Origin: Azohydromonas australica DSM 1124
GTDB taxonomy: Bacteria; Pseudomonadota; Gammaproteobacteria; Burkholderiales; Burkholderiaceae_C
Direction: 5' to 3'
Length of the DNA stretch: 64,000 nucleotides
Assembly (NCBI RefSeq): GCF_000430725.1
Contig: NZ_KE387206.1
Span: forward strand, 287,516 to 351,515
Within the stretch, counting starts at the first letter, position 1. Each line of letters starts with the position of its first letter. Both the position numbers and the translations under genes were made by a program. A model generated the notes under the pieces. That model was not told where the DNA came from. It searched no databases and saw only the letters and a program-made list of their open reading frames with translations. Below are positions 1-10,135 of the stretch, one piece after another.

Positions 1-836
1 GACCGCTACCTGCCCAAGCTGGTCAGCGGCGAGCACGTCGGCGCCCTGGCCATGAGCGAGCCCGGCGCCGGCTCCGACGTGGTGAGCATGAAGCTGCGCG
101 CCGAGAAGAAGGGCGACCGCTTCGTGCTCAACGGCTCGAAGATGTGGATCACCAACGGCGGCGACGCCGACACCCTCATCGTCTACGCCAAGACCGACCC
201 CGAGGCCGGCCCCAAGGGCATCACGGCCTTCATCCTGGAGAAGGGCTTCAAGGGCCTGTCCTTCGGCGAGAAGCTTGACAAGCTGGGCATGCGCGGCTCC
301 AACACCTTCCCGGTGTTCTTCGACGACTGCGAGGTGCCCGAGGAGAACGTGCTGGGCGGCGTGGGCAACGGCGTGCGGGTGCTGATGAGCGGCCTGGACT
401 ACGAGCGCGCCGTGCTCTCCGGCGGCCCGCTGGGCATCATGGCCGCGTGCATGGACGCGGTGATCCCGTACGTGCACGACCGCAAGCAGTTCGGCCAGAG
501 CATCGGCGAGTTCCAGCTCATGCAGGGCAAGCTGGCCGACATGTACACCACGCACCAGGCCTGCCGCGCCTACGTCTACGCCGTGGGCAAGGCCTGCGAC
601 TCGGCCGACCACGCGCGCACGCTGCGCAAGGACGCCGCCGGCGCGATCCTGTACTCGGCCGAGAAGGCGACCTGGATGGCAGGCGAGGCGATCCAGACCC
701 TGGGCGGCGTGGGCTACACCAAGGAGTTCCCGGTGGAGCGCCTCTGGCGCGACGCGAAGCTCTACGAAATCGGCGCGGGCACCAGCGAGATCCGCCGCAT
801 GCTCATCGGCCGGGAACTGTTCGCGGAGACCCTGTG

Positions 837-837
<1 letters not shown>
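1..837 (+). CDS. ivd: isovaleryl-CoA dehydrogenase, 5' end cut by window edge
   Basis: The open frame runs from base 1, so the gene begins outside the window; 278 residues are visible of about 390 usual for the family. It is an FAD-dependent acyl-CoA dehydrogenase oxidising isovaleryl-CoA to 3-methylcrotonyl-CoA in leucine breakdown. The family signature MSEPGAGSDV lies at visible residues 18-27. A Glu in the stretch DYERAVLSGGPLG (visible residue about 135) sits where isovaleryl-CoA dehydrogenases carry their unusual catalytic base. The C-terminal QTLGGVGYT and EIGAGTSEIRR motifs are intact. Its stop overlaps the start of the carboxylase beta gene (TGATG), and the whole operon order supports the substrate assignment over other acyl-CoA dehydrogenases. 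Confidence 0.93.
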
Positions 838-2444
<1,607 letters not shown>

Positions 2445-2451
2445 GGCCGTG

Positions 2452-3243
2452 ATGAGCACTCAACCCTTGAAGATCGAACGCGCCGGCGGCGTCGCCCGCG
2501 TGGTGATGAGCCGGCCCGAGGTGCACAACGCCTTCGACGAGGCGCTGATCGCGGCGCTGACCGAGACGTTCCGGGCCCTGGACGCGGACGCGTCCGTGCG
2601 CGTGGTCGTGCTGGCCGGCGAAGGCAAAAGCTTCTCCGCCGGCGCGGACCTGAACTGGATGCAGCGCCAGAGCGCCGCGCCCCTGGAAGCCAACCTGGAG
2701 GACGCGCGCCGGCTCGCCGAGCTGTTCCGCACCATCGCCACCTGCGGCAAGCCGACCATCGCGCGCGTGCACGGCGCGGCGCTGGGTGGCGGCATGGGGC
2801 TGGCGTCGGCCTGCGACATCTGCGTCGCCTCCACGGCGGCGTCGTTCGCGACGTCGGAAGTGAAGTTCGGGATCATCCCTTCGGCCATCAGCCCCTACGT
2901 GATCCGCGCCATCGGGCAGCGGCAGGCCACGCGCTACTTCCAGACGGCGGAGCGCATCACGGCGCAGCGCGCCTGGGAGCTGGGGCTGGTGCACGAGCTG
3001 GCCGCGGCCGACGCGCTGGACGCGGCGGTGGACCAGGTGGTGTCGGCGCTGCTGGCCGGCGGGCCCAAGGCGCAGACGGCGGCCAAGGAGCTGATCCGCG
3101 CCGTGGCCGACCGGCCCGTCGACGCGGCCGTGATCGAGGACACGGCGCGGCGCATCGCGACGCTGCGGGCCACGCCGGAGGCGAAGGAGGGCCTGTCGGC
3201 CTTCCTGGAGAAGCGGCCGGCGGCGTGGGTGGGAGGGCAGTGA
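2452..3243 (+). CDS. liuC: enoyl-CoA hydratase family, probable methylglutaconyl-CoA hydratase
   Basis: A 263-residue crotonase-fold protein lying between the two carboxylase subunit genes, as in liu operons; there it hydrates 3-methylglutaconyl-CoA to HMG-CoA. The oxyanion-hole segments FSAGADLNWM and GAALGGGMGLA and the downstream Glu-bearing stretch TSEVKFGIIPS are present. The start ATG at 2452 lies 7 bp after the mccB stop; an earlier in-frame extension reads back through mccB and is not used. Family membership is clear; the exact substrate is inferred from the operon. Confidence 0.9.
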   Translation: MSTQPLKIERAGGVARVVMSRPEVHNAFDEALIAALTETFRALDADASVRVVVLAGEGKSFSAGADLNWMQRQSAAPLEANLEDARRLAELFRTIATCGKPTIARVHGAALGGGMGLASACDICVASTAASFATSEVKFGIIPSAISPYVIRAIGQRQATRYFQTAERITAQRAWELGLVHELAAADALDAAVDQVVSALLAGGPKAQTAAKELIRAVADRPVDAAVIEDTARRIATLRATPEAKEGLSAFLEKRPAAWVGGQ

Positions 3244-3244
3244 G

Positions 3245-5251
3245 ATGTTCAAGAAGATCCTGATCGCCAACCGCGGCGAGATCGCCTGCCGGGTGATCCG
3301 CACCGCGCGGCGCATGGGCATCGCCACGGTGGCGGTGTATTCCGAGGCCGACGCCAACGCGCGCCACGTGCGCCTGGCCGATGAGGCGGTGCTGATCGGC
3401 CCGGCCGCGGCGCGCGAGTCCTACCTGCGCGGCGACCGCATCCTGGAGGCCGCGCGCGCCACCGGCGCCGAGGCCATCCACCCGGGCTACGGCTTCCTGT
3501 CCGAGAACGAGGACTTCGCGGAAGCCTGCGAGGCCGCGGGCGTCGCCTTCATCGGCCCGCCCGCGTCCGCCATCCGCGCCATGGGCAGCAAGTCCGCCGC
3601 CAAGGCGCTGATGGAGAAGGCCGGCGTGCCGCTCACGCCCGGCTACCACGGCGACAACCAGGAGCCCGCCTTCCTGGCGGCGCAGGCCGAGGCCATCGGC
3701 TACCCGGTGCTGATCAAGGCCAGTGCCGGCGGCGGCGGCAAGGGCATGCGCCGCGTGGACCGCGCCGCGGACTTCGAGGCCGCGCTCGCCTCCTGCCAGC
3801 GCGAGGCCACCAACGCCTTCGGCGACGCGCACGTGCTGGTCGAGAAGTACGTGCTGCAGCCGCGGCACATCGAGATCCAGGTCTTCGCCGACCGGCACGG
3901 CCGCTGCGTCTACCTGTTCGAGCGCGACTGCTCGGTGCAGCGCCGGCACCAGAAGGTGCTGGAAGAGGCACCCGCGCCGGGCATGACGCCGGAGCGCCGC
4001 GCCGCCATGGGCCAGGCCGCCGTGGAAGCGGCCAAGGCCGTGGGCTACGTGGGCGCGGGCACGGTGGAGTTCATCGCCCAGGGCGACGGCTCCTTCTGGT
4101 TCATGGAGATGAACACGCGGCTGCAGGTCGAGCACCCGGTGACGGAAATGATCACCGGGCTGGACTTGGTGGAGTGGCAGCTGCGCGTGGCCGCCGGCGA
4201 GCCGCTGCCGCTGGCACAGGAACAGCTGTCCATCGACGGCCACGCGCTGGAGGCGCGCATCTACGCCGAGGACCCGGACAAGGGCTTCCTGCCCTCGACC
4301 GGCCGGCTGCTGCACCTGTCGCCGCCCGCGGAGAGCGAGCACGTGCGCGTGGACAGCGGCGTGGAGCAGGGCGACGAGATCACGCCGCACTACGACCCGA
4401 TGATCGCCAAGCTGATCGTCTGGGGCGCCGACCGCACGCAAGCGCTGTCGCGCATGCGCCAGGCGCTGGCGCAGTTCCGCGTGGTGGGGGTGCAGAACAA
4501 CGTGGAGTTCCTGGCACGGCTGGTGGCGCTGCCGGCCTTCGCGCAGGGCCGCTTCGACACGGGGCTGATCGAGCGCGAGCAGGAAGCCCTGTTCCCGCCC
4601 GGGCGCGAGGTGCCCGAGAGCGTGTGGCTGATCGCCGCGCTGGCCGAGCTGCAGCGCGAGCAGCGGCAGGCGCAGAAGGCGGCCGAGCGCAGCGCCGCCG
4701 CCGATTCGCCCTGGGCCGCGCTGGACGGCTGGCGCCTGAACGGCCGCGCGCAGCGCCGGCTGCAGCTGCGGCTGGGCGAGCAGCTGCAGGCGGTGATGGT
4801 GGAAGTGCTGCCGCGCAACGCCTGGCGCCTCGGGCTGGAAGGCGGCCCGGCGGTGGAGGCGCGCGCCACACCCGGCGCCGACGGGGCGCTGCTGGTGCAG
4901 CTGGGCGAGCGGCGGCTGCACGCGGCGGTGGTCGCGGCGGGCGAGCGGCGCCACGTCTTCTTCGAGGGCCGCAGCTGGCCGCTGAGCCTGGTGGACAGCC
5001 TGCACGTGGGCGGCGGCGGCGACGAGGCCGAAGGCGGATTGCGCGCGCCCATGCCGGGCAAGGTGATCGCGTGGCTGGCGCAGCCCGGTGCCGCGGTCGA
5101 GAAGGGCGCCCCGCTGCTGGTGCTGGAGGCGATGAAGATGGAGCACACCATCACCGCGCCGCGGCAGGGCGTGGTCAAGGCGTTCAGGTACGCGCCGGGC
5201 GAGCAGGTCGCCGACGGGGCGGAGCTGGTGGAGTTTGGAGAGCCGTCATGA
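3245..5251 (+). CDS. mccA: methylcrotonyl-CoA carboxylase, biotin carboxylase / carrier (alpha) subunit
   Basis: A 668-residue biotin-dependent subunit: biotin carboxylase N-terminal domain, ATP-grasp (glycine-rich KASAGGGGKGMR near residue 160), biotin carboxylase C-terminal domain to about residue 450, a linker, and a biotinyl carrier domain at the C-terminus. The biotin attachment motif EAMKMEH places the modified lysine at about residue 631, 37 residues from the end as usual. It charges biotin with bicarbonate for the beta subunit. Its start is 1 bp after the liuC stop, and its end overlaps the HMG-CoA lyase start (ATGA), so the operon is tightly coupled. Confidence 0.95.
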   Translation: MFKKILIANRGEIACRVIRTARRMGIATVAVYSEADANARHVRLADEAVLIGPAAARESYLRGDRILEAARATGAEAIHPGYGFLSENEDFAEACEAAGVAFIGPPASAIRAMGSKSAAKALMEKAGVPLTPGYHGDNQEPAFLAAQAEAIGYPVLIKASAGGGGKGMRRVDRAADFEAALASCQREATNAFGDAHVLVEKYVLQPRHIEIQVFADRHGRCVYLFERDCSVQRRHQKVLEEAPAPGMTPERRAAMGQAAVEAAKAVGYVGAGTVEFIAQGDGSFWFMEMNTRLQVEHPVTEMITGLDLVEWQLRVAAGEPLPLAQEQLSIDGHALEARIYAEDPDKGFLPSTGRLLHLSPPAESEHVRVDSGVEQGDEITPHYDPMIAKLIVWGADRTQALSRMRQALAQFRVVGVQNNVEFLARLVALPAFAQGRFDTGLIEREQEALFPPGREVPESVWLIAALAELQREQRQAQKAAERSAAADSPWAALDGWRLNGRAQRRLQLRLGEQLQAVMVEVLPRNAWRLGLEGGPAVEARATPGADGALLVQLGERRLHAAVVAAGERRHVFFEGRSWPLSLVDSLHVGGGGDEAEGGLRAPMPGKVIAWLAQPGAAVEKGAPLLVLEAMKMEHTITAPRQGVVKAFRYAPGEQVADGAELVEFGEPS

Positions 5252-6150
5252 GCGACAACCGTGTGCGCATCGTCGAGGTCGGCCCGCGCGACGGGCTGCA
5301 GAACGAGAAGCAGCCCGTGCCCACGGACGTGAAGCTGGAGCTGATCGCGCGGCTGGCCGACGCGGGCCTGCGCGACATCGAGGCCACGGCCTTCGTCTCG
5401 CCGAAGTGGGTGCCGCAGATGGCGGACCACGCCGACCTCATGCGCCGCCTGCCGCGCCGCCCGGGCGTGAACTACCCTGTGCTGGTGCCCAACCTCAAGG
5501 GCCTGGAGGCGGCGGTGGAGTCCGGCGCGACCGAGGTGGCGGTGTTCGCGGCGGCATCCGAGAGCTTTTCGCAGAAGAACATCAACTGCTCGATCGCCGA
5601 GTCGCTGATCCGCTTCGAGCCGGTGATGGAGGCTGCGCGGGCAGCGGGGGTGAAGGTGCGCGGCTACGTCTCCTGCGTGGTGGCCTGTCCCTACGAGGGC
5701 CCGGTGGCGCCGCTGCGGGTGGCGGAGGTGGCGGCGCGGCTGCACGGCATGGGCTGCTACGAGGTGTCGCTGGGCGACACCATCGGCACCGGCACGCCGG
5801 CCAGCGTCACGGCGATGCTGGAGGCGGTGGCCGCGCGCGTGCCGGTGGCGCAGCTCGCCGGCCACTACCACGACACCTGGGGCATGGCGGTGGCCAACGT
5901 GGCCGCTTCCTACGCACTGGGCCTGCGCGTCTTCGACGCCTCGGTCTCCGGCCTGGGCGGCTGCCCCTACGCCAAGGGCGCCTCGGGCAACGTCGCGACG
6001 GAAGACGTGGTCTACCTGCTGCAGGGCCTGGGCGCCGACACCGGCGTGGACCTGCAGCAGCTGGCGGAAACCTCGGCCTGGATCAGCGGCGTGCTGGGGC
6101 GCGAGCCGGGCTCGAAGGTGACACGGGCGCTGCGGGCGGCCTGCGCCTGA
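5248..6150 (+). CDS. mvaB: hydroxymethylglutaryl-CoA lyase
   Basis: A 300-residue DRE-TIM metallolyase cleaving HMG-CoA to acetyl-CoA and acetoacetate, the last step of leucine catabolism. The metal-binding N-terminal motif VEVGPRDGLQNE is at residues 8-19, the second metal site GHYHDTWG lies in the C-terminal half, and the loop GLGGCPYAKGASGNVATED carries the family's catalytic cysteine. The start ATG at 5248 overlaps the mccA stop by 4 bp; the longer upstream open frame is a shadow of mccA. It is the last gene of the operon. Confidence 0.95.
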   Translation: MSDNRVRIVEVGPRDGLQNEKQPVPTDVKLELIARLADAGLRDIEATAFVSPKWVPQMADHADLMRRLPRRPGVNYPVLVPNLKGLEAAVESGATEVAVFAAASESFSQKNINCSIAESLIRFEPVMEAARAAGVKVRGYVSCVVACPYEGPVAPLRVAEVAARLHGMGCYEVSLGDTIGTGTPASVTAMLEAVAARVPVAQLAGHYHDTWGMAVANVAASYALGLRVFDASVSGLGGCPYAKGASGNVATEDVVYLLQGLGADTGVDLQQLAETSAWISGVLGREPGSKVTRALRAACA

Positions 6151-6465
6151 AGCCGCTTCGCCGCGGCGGGTGCGGGAGCGCTCGCCCAGGCGCGCTGGTG
6201 GGAGGCCCGCTTGCTTCCAGGCTCGGCCATGGCAGCAGCGATCCGGCCCGCCAGCGGGCTTCCTTCCCGGCGCATGCGCGGCGCTCTACCAGCCGGCGGA
6301 CGGCGATGCGCTCGCCTGGCCCCTCGGCATACCGGGGTGCGCCAGGCCCGAAGTGGTGACCTGGGTCAGCCGACCGCGCCAGTCGTGAGAGCCGGTAGTT
6401 CGTTCCTGAGCGCGGCGACGGAGGATGGAGCTTCCACAGACTCCCTGTGGCCGGAGAAATTCCAC
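6151..6465. other. 315-bp gap between liu operon and GH19 gene
   Basis: No supported gene. An in-frame extension of the downstream lytic-enzyme gene reaches back to 6211, but that stretch is arginine- and proline-rich like out-of-frame GC-rich DNA. A small inverted repeat, CCACAG-N5-CTGTGG at 6434-6450, lies just before the GGAG ribosome site of the downstream gene and could affect its translation. I see no clear terminator or -35/-10 pair. Confidence 0.5.
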
Positions 6466-7155
6466 ATGATCACCGCCGCCATTCTTGGAGCGGCCGAGCC
6501 GGGTAACTCTGATCTGTATTACCAGTCCATCCTGGGCGGCATGAACAAGTATGCCGCGGCCTACGGAATCAATACCAAACTCCGGGTCGCCCATTTCCTG
6601 GCGCAGATTGCCCATGAGAGCGGGCTGAAAACGGTGGAGGAGAGCGGCAATTACAGCACCGAGCGCATGCACCAGATATTTGGCTGCAAGGGCGGCTCCA
6701 AGAATTACGACGCGGGGCACGACGATTGCAAGCTGGGCCGGCTGCGAGAAAAACTCTGGACCGAGCAGGCCAGGTGCGCCCGCAATTCCAAGAACCTGCT
6801 GGGCTACGTTTACGCCAACCGGCTCGGCAACGGGGACGAGGTCTCGGGCGACGGCTTCAGGTACCGCGGCCGGGGCATGATCCAGCTGACGGGCAAGACC
6901 AATTACAAGGGCTTCACGAATTCGCACAACGCGCGCAATCCCGATGACCCACGGGATTTCGTCGAAAGGCCGGAGCTGTTGATCGACATCATCGATTACG
7001 GTGTCGAGTCGGCTTTCTACTTCTGGGATTCCCGCCCCCTGAATGCCGCTGCGGATGCCGACGACGTGGTCGAGGTCACCCGGCTCATCAATGGCGGCGA
7101 CATTGGCCTGCCCGACCGCAAGGCGCGGCTGGCCCGAATCAAGGCAGCGATGTGA
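6466..7155 (+). CDS. GH19-family chitinase / peptidoglycan hydrolase, no signal peptide
   Basis: A 229-residue protein of the bacterial chitinase-like lysozyme fold (GH19). Typical segments are AHFLAQIAHESG with Glu51, a second Glu pair at 58-59 before the GNYS stretch, and YRGRGMIQLTGKTNYKG at about 133-149. The first Glu is the expected catalytic acid. The ATG at 6466 follows GGAG (6453-6456) at good spacing. There is no N-terminal signal or membrane segment, so export would need phage-style lysis or a dedicated secretion system. Codon choice is visibly less GC-biased than in neighbours (AAT, TAT, ATT frequent), suggesting acquisition. It overlaps the next gene by 4 bp. Confidence 0.8.
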   Translation: MITAAILGAAEPGNSDLYYQSILGGMNKYAAAYGINTKLRVAHFLAQIAHESGLKTVEESGNYSTERMHQIFGCKGGSKNYDAGHDDCKLGRLREKLWTEQARCARNSKNLLGYVYANRLGNGDEVSGDGFRYRGRGMIQLTGKTNYKGFTNSHNARNPDDPRDFVERPELLIDIIDYGVESAFYFWDSRPLNAAADADDVVEVTRLINGGDIGLPDRKARLARIKAAM

Positions 7156-7637
7156 AGCTATTGCGTCTGTTTTCCCTGGCCTCCGTCCTGTTCGCCGCCG
7201 CGATGGCGCCGGCCGGGGCGGCTGAAAATACTCTGTGCGGGACCGACGAAACCGTCGTGTTTTCCTGCCACGTGGGCAAGAAGATCGTTTCGCTGTGCCG
7301 TCCCGTCGCCGGGGAAAAGGCGCTGGTTTACCGCTTCGGCGCCGCGGGCCGGCCGGAGCTGGTGTTCCCGGAAAGCGGCCACGCCGGCGGCCCTGGTTTC
7401 ACGCGCTCCGATGTCCTGCGCTTTGGTGGCGGTGCGACCGCGGTGTCGTTCCAGCGCGGCGAGTACCGGTACAGCGTCTACAGCCAGCTCGGCCGCAGCG
7501 AGGGGACGGAACGCACGCCCGAAGTCGAGGACGGCGTGCTGATCCTGCGCAACGGCAAGCCCTTGCGGCGGCTGGTCTGCGACGACGGCGGCGAGGGCTT
7601 CCGCGAGGACATCAACTGGCTGCCCCTGGTCAAGTGA
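7152..7637 (+). CDS. small exported protein overlapping the GH19 gene, candidate immunity protein
   Basis: 161 residues starting at a GTG that overlaps the GH19 stop (GTGA). Residues 1-24 form a clear Sec signal ending in AGAA, so the mature protein is periplasmic. Four cysteines (29, 39, 49, 143) could make disulfides. The mature start reads TLCGTDETVVFSCHVGKKIV, a pattern I associate with small periplasmic proteins found beside secreted lytic enzymes; that association is recollection, not a search. The 4-bp coupling to a lytic enzyme suggests it protects the periplasm from that enzyme. Its exact family is not recognised. Confidence 0.6.
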   Translation: MKLLRLFSLASVLFAAAMAPAGAAENTLCGTDETVVFSCHVGKKIVSLCRPVAGEKALVYRFGAAGRPELVFPESGHAGGPGFTRSDVLRFGGGATAVSFQRGEYRYSVYSQLGRSEGTERTPEVEDGVLILRNGKPLRRLVCDDGGEGFREDINWLPLVK

Positions 7638-7703
7638 GGCCTTGATGGGCAGCCGCGGCCCCCGCCGGCAGGCGCGGGCCACGGCAACGGGCCCAGGTCA
7701 ACT

Positions 7704-8183
7704 TCAGTGCATCTGCGCCCGGCTGATCCGTCCCCAGCGCGCGCCGTGCATCAACGCCAGGAACTGGTCCTGCGACAGCCGCAGCAGCTGCTCGTGGTCG
7801 CCGGTCTCCAGGTAGACCACTTCGCGCTGCTCCAACTCGTCGTCCACCACGGTTTCCAGTCCCCAGGCCATGCCCACGGGCGGCACGGCGCCGGGCTCGC
7901 AGCCGTCGAGCAGCTCGCCCAGGCGGCGCTCCTCCACCAGGCGCAGCTCCTGGCGGCCCAGCAGCTGCGCCACCTCGTGCGGCATCACGCTCTTGTCGGC
8001 GGGCAGCACGGCGATCACGCAGCCGTGCGGGTCTTCCAGCATCACCGCCTTGGCCAGCTGGCTGGGCGGCACGTGGGCGGTGCGCGCGGTCTCGGCGCTG
8101 CTGCGGCTGTGCGGGTGCCAGCAGACGTCGTAGCGGGTGGCGTGCTGGTTCAGGTAGTCCGATAGACGCGAAGGAATGGACAT
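7704..8183 (-). CDS. YbaK/ProX-type aminoacyl-tRNA deacylase-like protein
   Basis: 159 residues of the YbaK / prolyl-tRNA-editing fold, which hydrolyses mischarged aminoacyl-tRNA in trans. The conserved lysine lies in SQLAKAVML (Lys45), followed by the strand VIAVLPADKSV and a glycine/proline segment GAVPPVGMAWG. AAGGAGG sits just upstream of the ATG at 8183, fixing the start. It stands alone on the minus strand, convergent with the exported-protein gene. Substrate amino acid cannot be told from sequence alone. Confidence 0.8.
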   Translation of the reverse strand: MSIPSRLSDYLNQHATRYDVCWHPHSRSSAETARTAHVPPSQLAKAVMLEDPHGCVIAVLPADKSVMPHEVAQLLGRQELRLVEERRLGELLDGCEPGAVPPVGMAWGLETVVDDELEQREVVYLETGDHEQLLRLSQDQFLALMHGARWGRISRAQMH

Positions 8184-8315
8184 CTCAGCCTCCTTGGTCG
8201 ATGCGACGGCGCCCTGCGTTGCACAGGGCGGGAGGCGAGTGTGCGCCGCTGGCGGGCGGGCGGCGGCTTGGCCCCGATGGCGTTGCAGGCGGGGGCTCGA
8301 GGGCCTGCCGGTGTC

Positions 8316-8846
8316 TCACGCGCCGGCCTGAAGCTGCTCCAGCCGCCGCGCCGCGTCTTCGGCTCCCATCTTCCTTGCTGCCTCCACCGCGCTCGTGCCC
8401 GTGGCGTCGCGCACCCCGGGGTCGGCGCCGCGCGCCAGCAGCAGCTCCAGCAGCTCCAGCCGGTTGAACATGGCTGCCAGCATCAGCGGCGTGCGGCCGT
8501 CCGGTCCCACGCCGTCGACGTGCGCGCCCTGCGCCAGCAGCAGCTCCACCATGGCGTGGTCGCCCTTGAAGACCGCGCCGCCCAGCGGCGTCTGGCCGCG
8601 GTCGTTGGCCAGCTCGGGGTCGGCGCCGTGGCGCAGCAACGCGGCGGCGGTGTCGTGGTGGCCGTGGTAGGCAGCCAGCATCAGCAGGCTGTCGCCCTTG
8701 TGATCACGCAGGTTGGGCGGCAGGCCGCGCTCCAGCAGCGAGGCGATGCGCGCGGCGTCGCCACGGCGCACCGAGTCCAGCACGCCGTGCAGGAAGTCCA
8801 GCGTTTCCTGGTCGATGGGGGAATGAAAAGCGGTGTCGTCTGGCAT
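8316..8846 (-). CDS. ankyrin-repeat protein
   Basis: 176 residues with about four ankyrin repeats: helices and turns such as GDSLLMLAAYHGHHDTAAALL, then DRGQTPLGGAVFKGDHAMVE and DGRTPLMLAAMFNRLELLEL, plus a degenerate last repeat. No signal peptide or membrane helix is seen, so it is probably cytoplasmic and binds a protein partner. The flanking YbaK-like gene is 132 bp downstream on the same strand. The partner cannot be inferred from the context. Confidence 0.82.
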   Translation of the reverse strand: MPDDTAFHSPIDQETLDFLHGVLDSVRRGDAARIASLLERGLPPNLRDHKGDSLLMLAAYHGHHDTAAALLRHGADPELANDRGQTPLGGAVFKGDHAMVELLLAQGAHVDGVGPDGRTPLMLAAMFNRLELLELLLARGADPGVRDATGTSAVEAARKMGAEDAARRLEQLQAGA

Positions 8847-9008
8847 GTCTATTTCCCGAACAGGTTCCGGATTCAGTATCGCCGGCTTTCAGGATTCGAT
8901 CGCATGCCAACTTGTGCACAAAAGATCTGAGTGCTGATCAGGATGACGAATGCATGTTTGTAAAATTTTGCTTCAACCTTCAAAGCGATTTAGAAGCATT
9001 TTTACTAC

Positions 9009-10103
9009 ATGTCCAGTGCTGCGGCTATCAAAACGGCGAGCCTTGTCCGGCCCGTCGCGGAAGGAAAACTCCGAACGATTGAGGTGGTTCGCGGCTTGGC
9101 GGCCTTGCTGGTCGTTTTCTACCATGGCGAGCGCGTGGTCGAGTTGTGCAAGCCGGGATGGGGCGCTCCGTTCGACGGGTTTTTCAAGTTTGGCCATGCC
9201 GGCGTGGATTTCTTCTTCGTTCTCAGTGGATTCATCATGTTCCACGTCCACCATGGCGATTTGGGGCATCCTTCCAGGTTGAAGATATTCGCGTGGAAAC
9301 GGGTGGTGCGAATTTATCCGCTGTTCCTGTTGGTGATGGTCCCGGTCACGGCCAAGTTTGTCGCCGCTGGAAAATTCGAGTGGGATTATTTCGTCAAATC
9401 GATATTGCTCCTGCCGCAGGCGAGCTTTCCCATGCTGATCGTGTCCTGGACACTGGTGCATGAAGTCCTGTTTTACCTGCTGTTCGGACTCGCGATTGCC
9501 CATGCCCGCTTGAGCCGCCTGATCCTGGGCCTGTGGATACTGCTCTTCACTGCCGTGAAATGGCTGGGGCTCGACTTGGGCACCGGATTTCCGGGCGACC
9601 TGGGCCGGACCATGTTCTCTAATTACAACCTGTTGTTTCTCTTGGGTATCGGGGCTGCCTGGCTCGTGCACCGGGGCCCGCTGCCCTGTGCGCGGGTGCT
9701 GGCCCTGGTGGGCGGGTTGGGGTTCCTGGCCTCGGGCCTGCTGGAAAACACGCTGCACTTCCCCGCGCACGGCGCGCCCTCGGTGCTGCTGTTCGGGCTG
9801 AGCTCGATCCTCCTTATCATCGGACTGGCGGCGGCGGAGTCCGCGGGTCGCATCAGGCCGGGACGCTATGCGAACTGGCTGGGCGACCTGTCCTATCCGC
9901 TCTATCTCACCCACGGCATGGTGATCAGCGTCACCGTGCCTCTACTGGGCAAGCTGTTCCACGACAGCCCGAACGGAATACTCCTGCTGACCGTGGCCCT
10001 GGGCTGCGTGGCGGCCACACTGGTCAACCGCTTCGTCGAGAAGCCCCTGATCACGCTCATCCAGAACGCTTGGTGCTCGCGCCCAGTGCCTGTCCTCGCC
10101 TGA
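9009..10103 (+). CDS. acyltransferase 3 family membrane protein
   Basis: 364 residues, largely hydrophobic, with about ten membrane helices. The family opening is clear: RTIEVVRGLAALLVVFYHG (about 22-40) and FKFGHAGVDFFFVLSGFIM, carrying the conserved histidine and the SGF motif. The C-terminal RYANWLGDLSYPLYLTHG motif is also present. Such proteins O-acylate surface sugars at the inner membrane. No good ribosome site precedes the ATG at 9009, so the start is uncertain. The first half and the upstream region are distinctly poorer in GC than neighbours, suggesting horizontal acquisition. No polysaccharide genes adjoin it. Confidence 0.85.
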   Translation: MSSAAAIKTASLVRPVAEGKLRTIEVVRGLAALLVVFYHGERVVELCKPGWGAPFDGFFKFGHAGVDFFFVLSGFIMFHVHHGDLGHPSRLKIFAWKRVVRIYPLFLLVMVPVTAKFVAAGKFEWDYFVKSILLLPQASFPMLIVSWTLVHEVLFYLLFGLAIAHARLSRLILGLWILLFTAVKWLGLDLGTGFPGDLGRTMFSNYNLLFLLGIGAAWLVHRGPLPCARVLALVGGLGFLASGLLENTLHFPAHGAPSVLLFGLSSILLIIGLAAAESAGRIRPGRYANWLGDLSYPLYLTHGMVISVTVPLLGKLFHDSPNGILLLTVALGCVAATLVNRFVEKPLITLIQNAWCSRPVPVLA

Positions 10104-10135
10104 CGCGCGGTAGCGCCTTGCCAGCGCAACGGTGT

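Noticed and set aside
6211..6465. N-terminal extension of the GH19 gene
   Set aside because: Composition is non-coding and the GGAG site at 6453-6456 fits ATG 6466.
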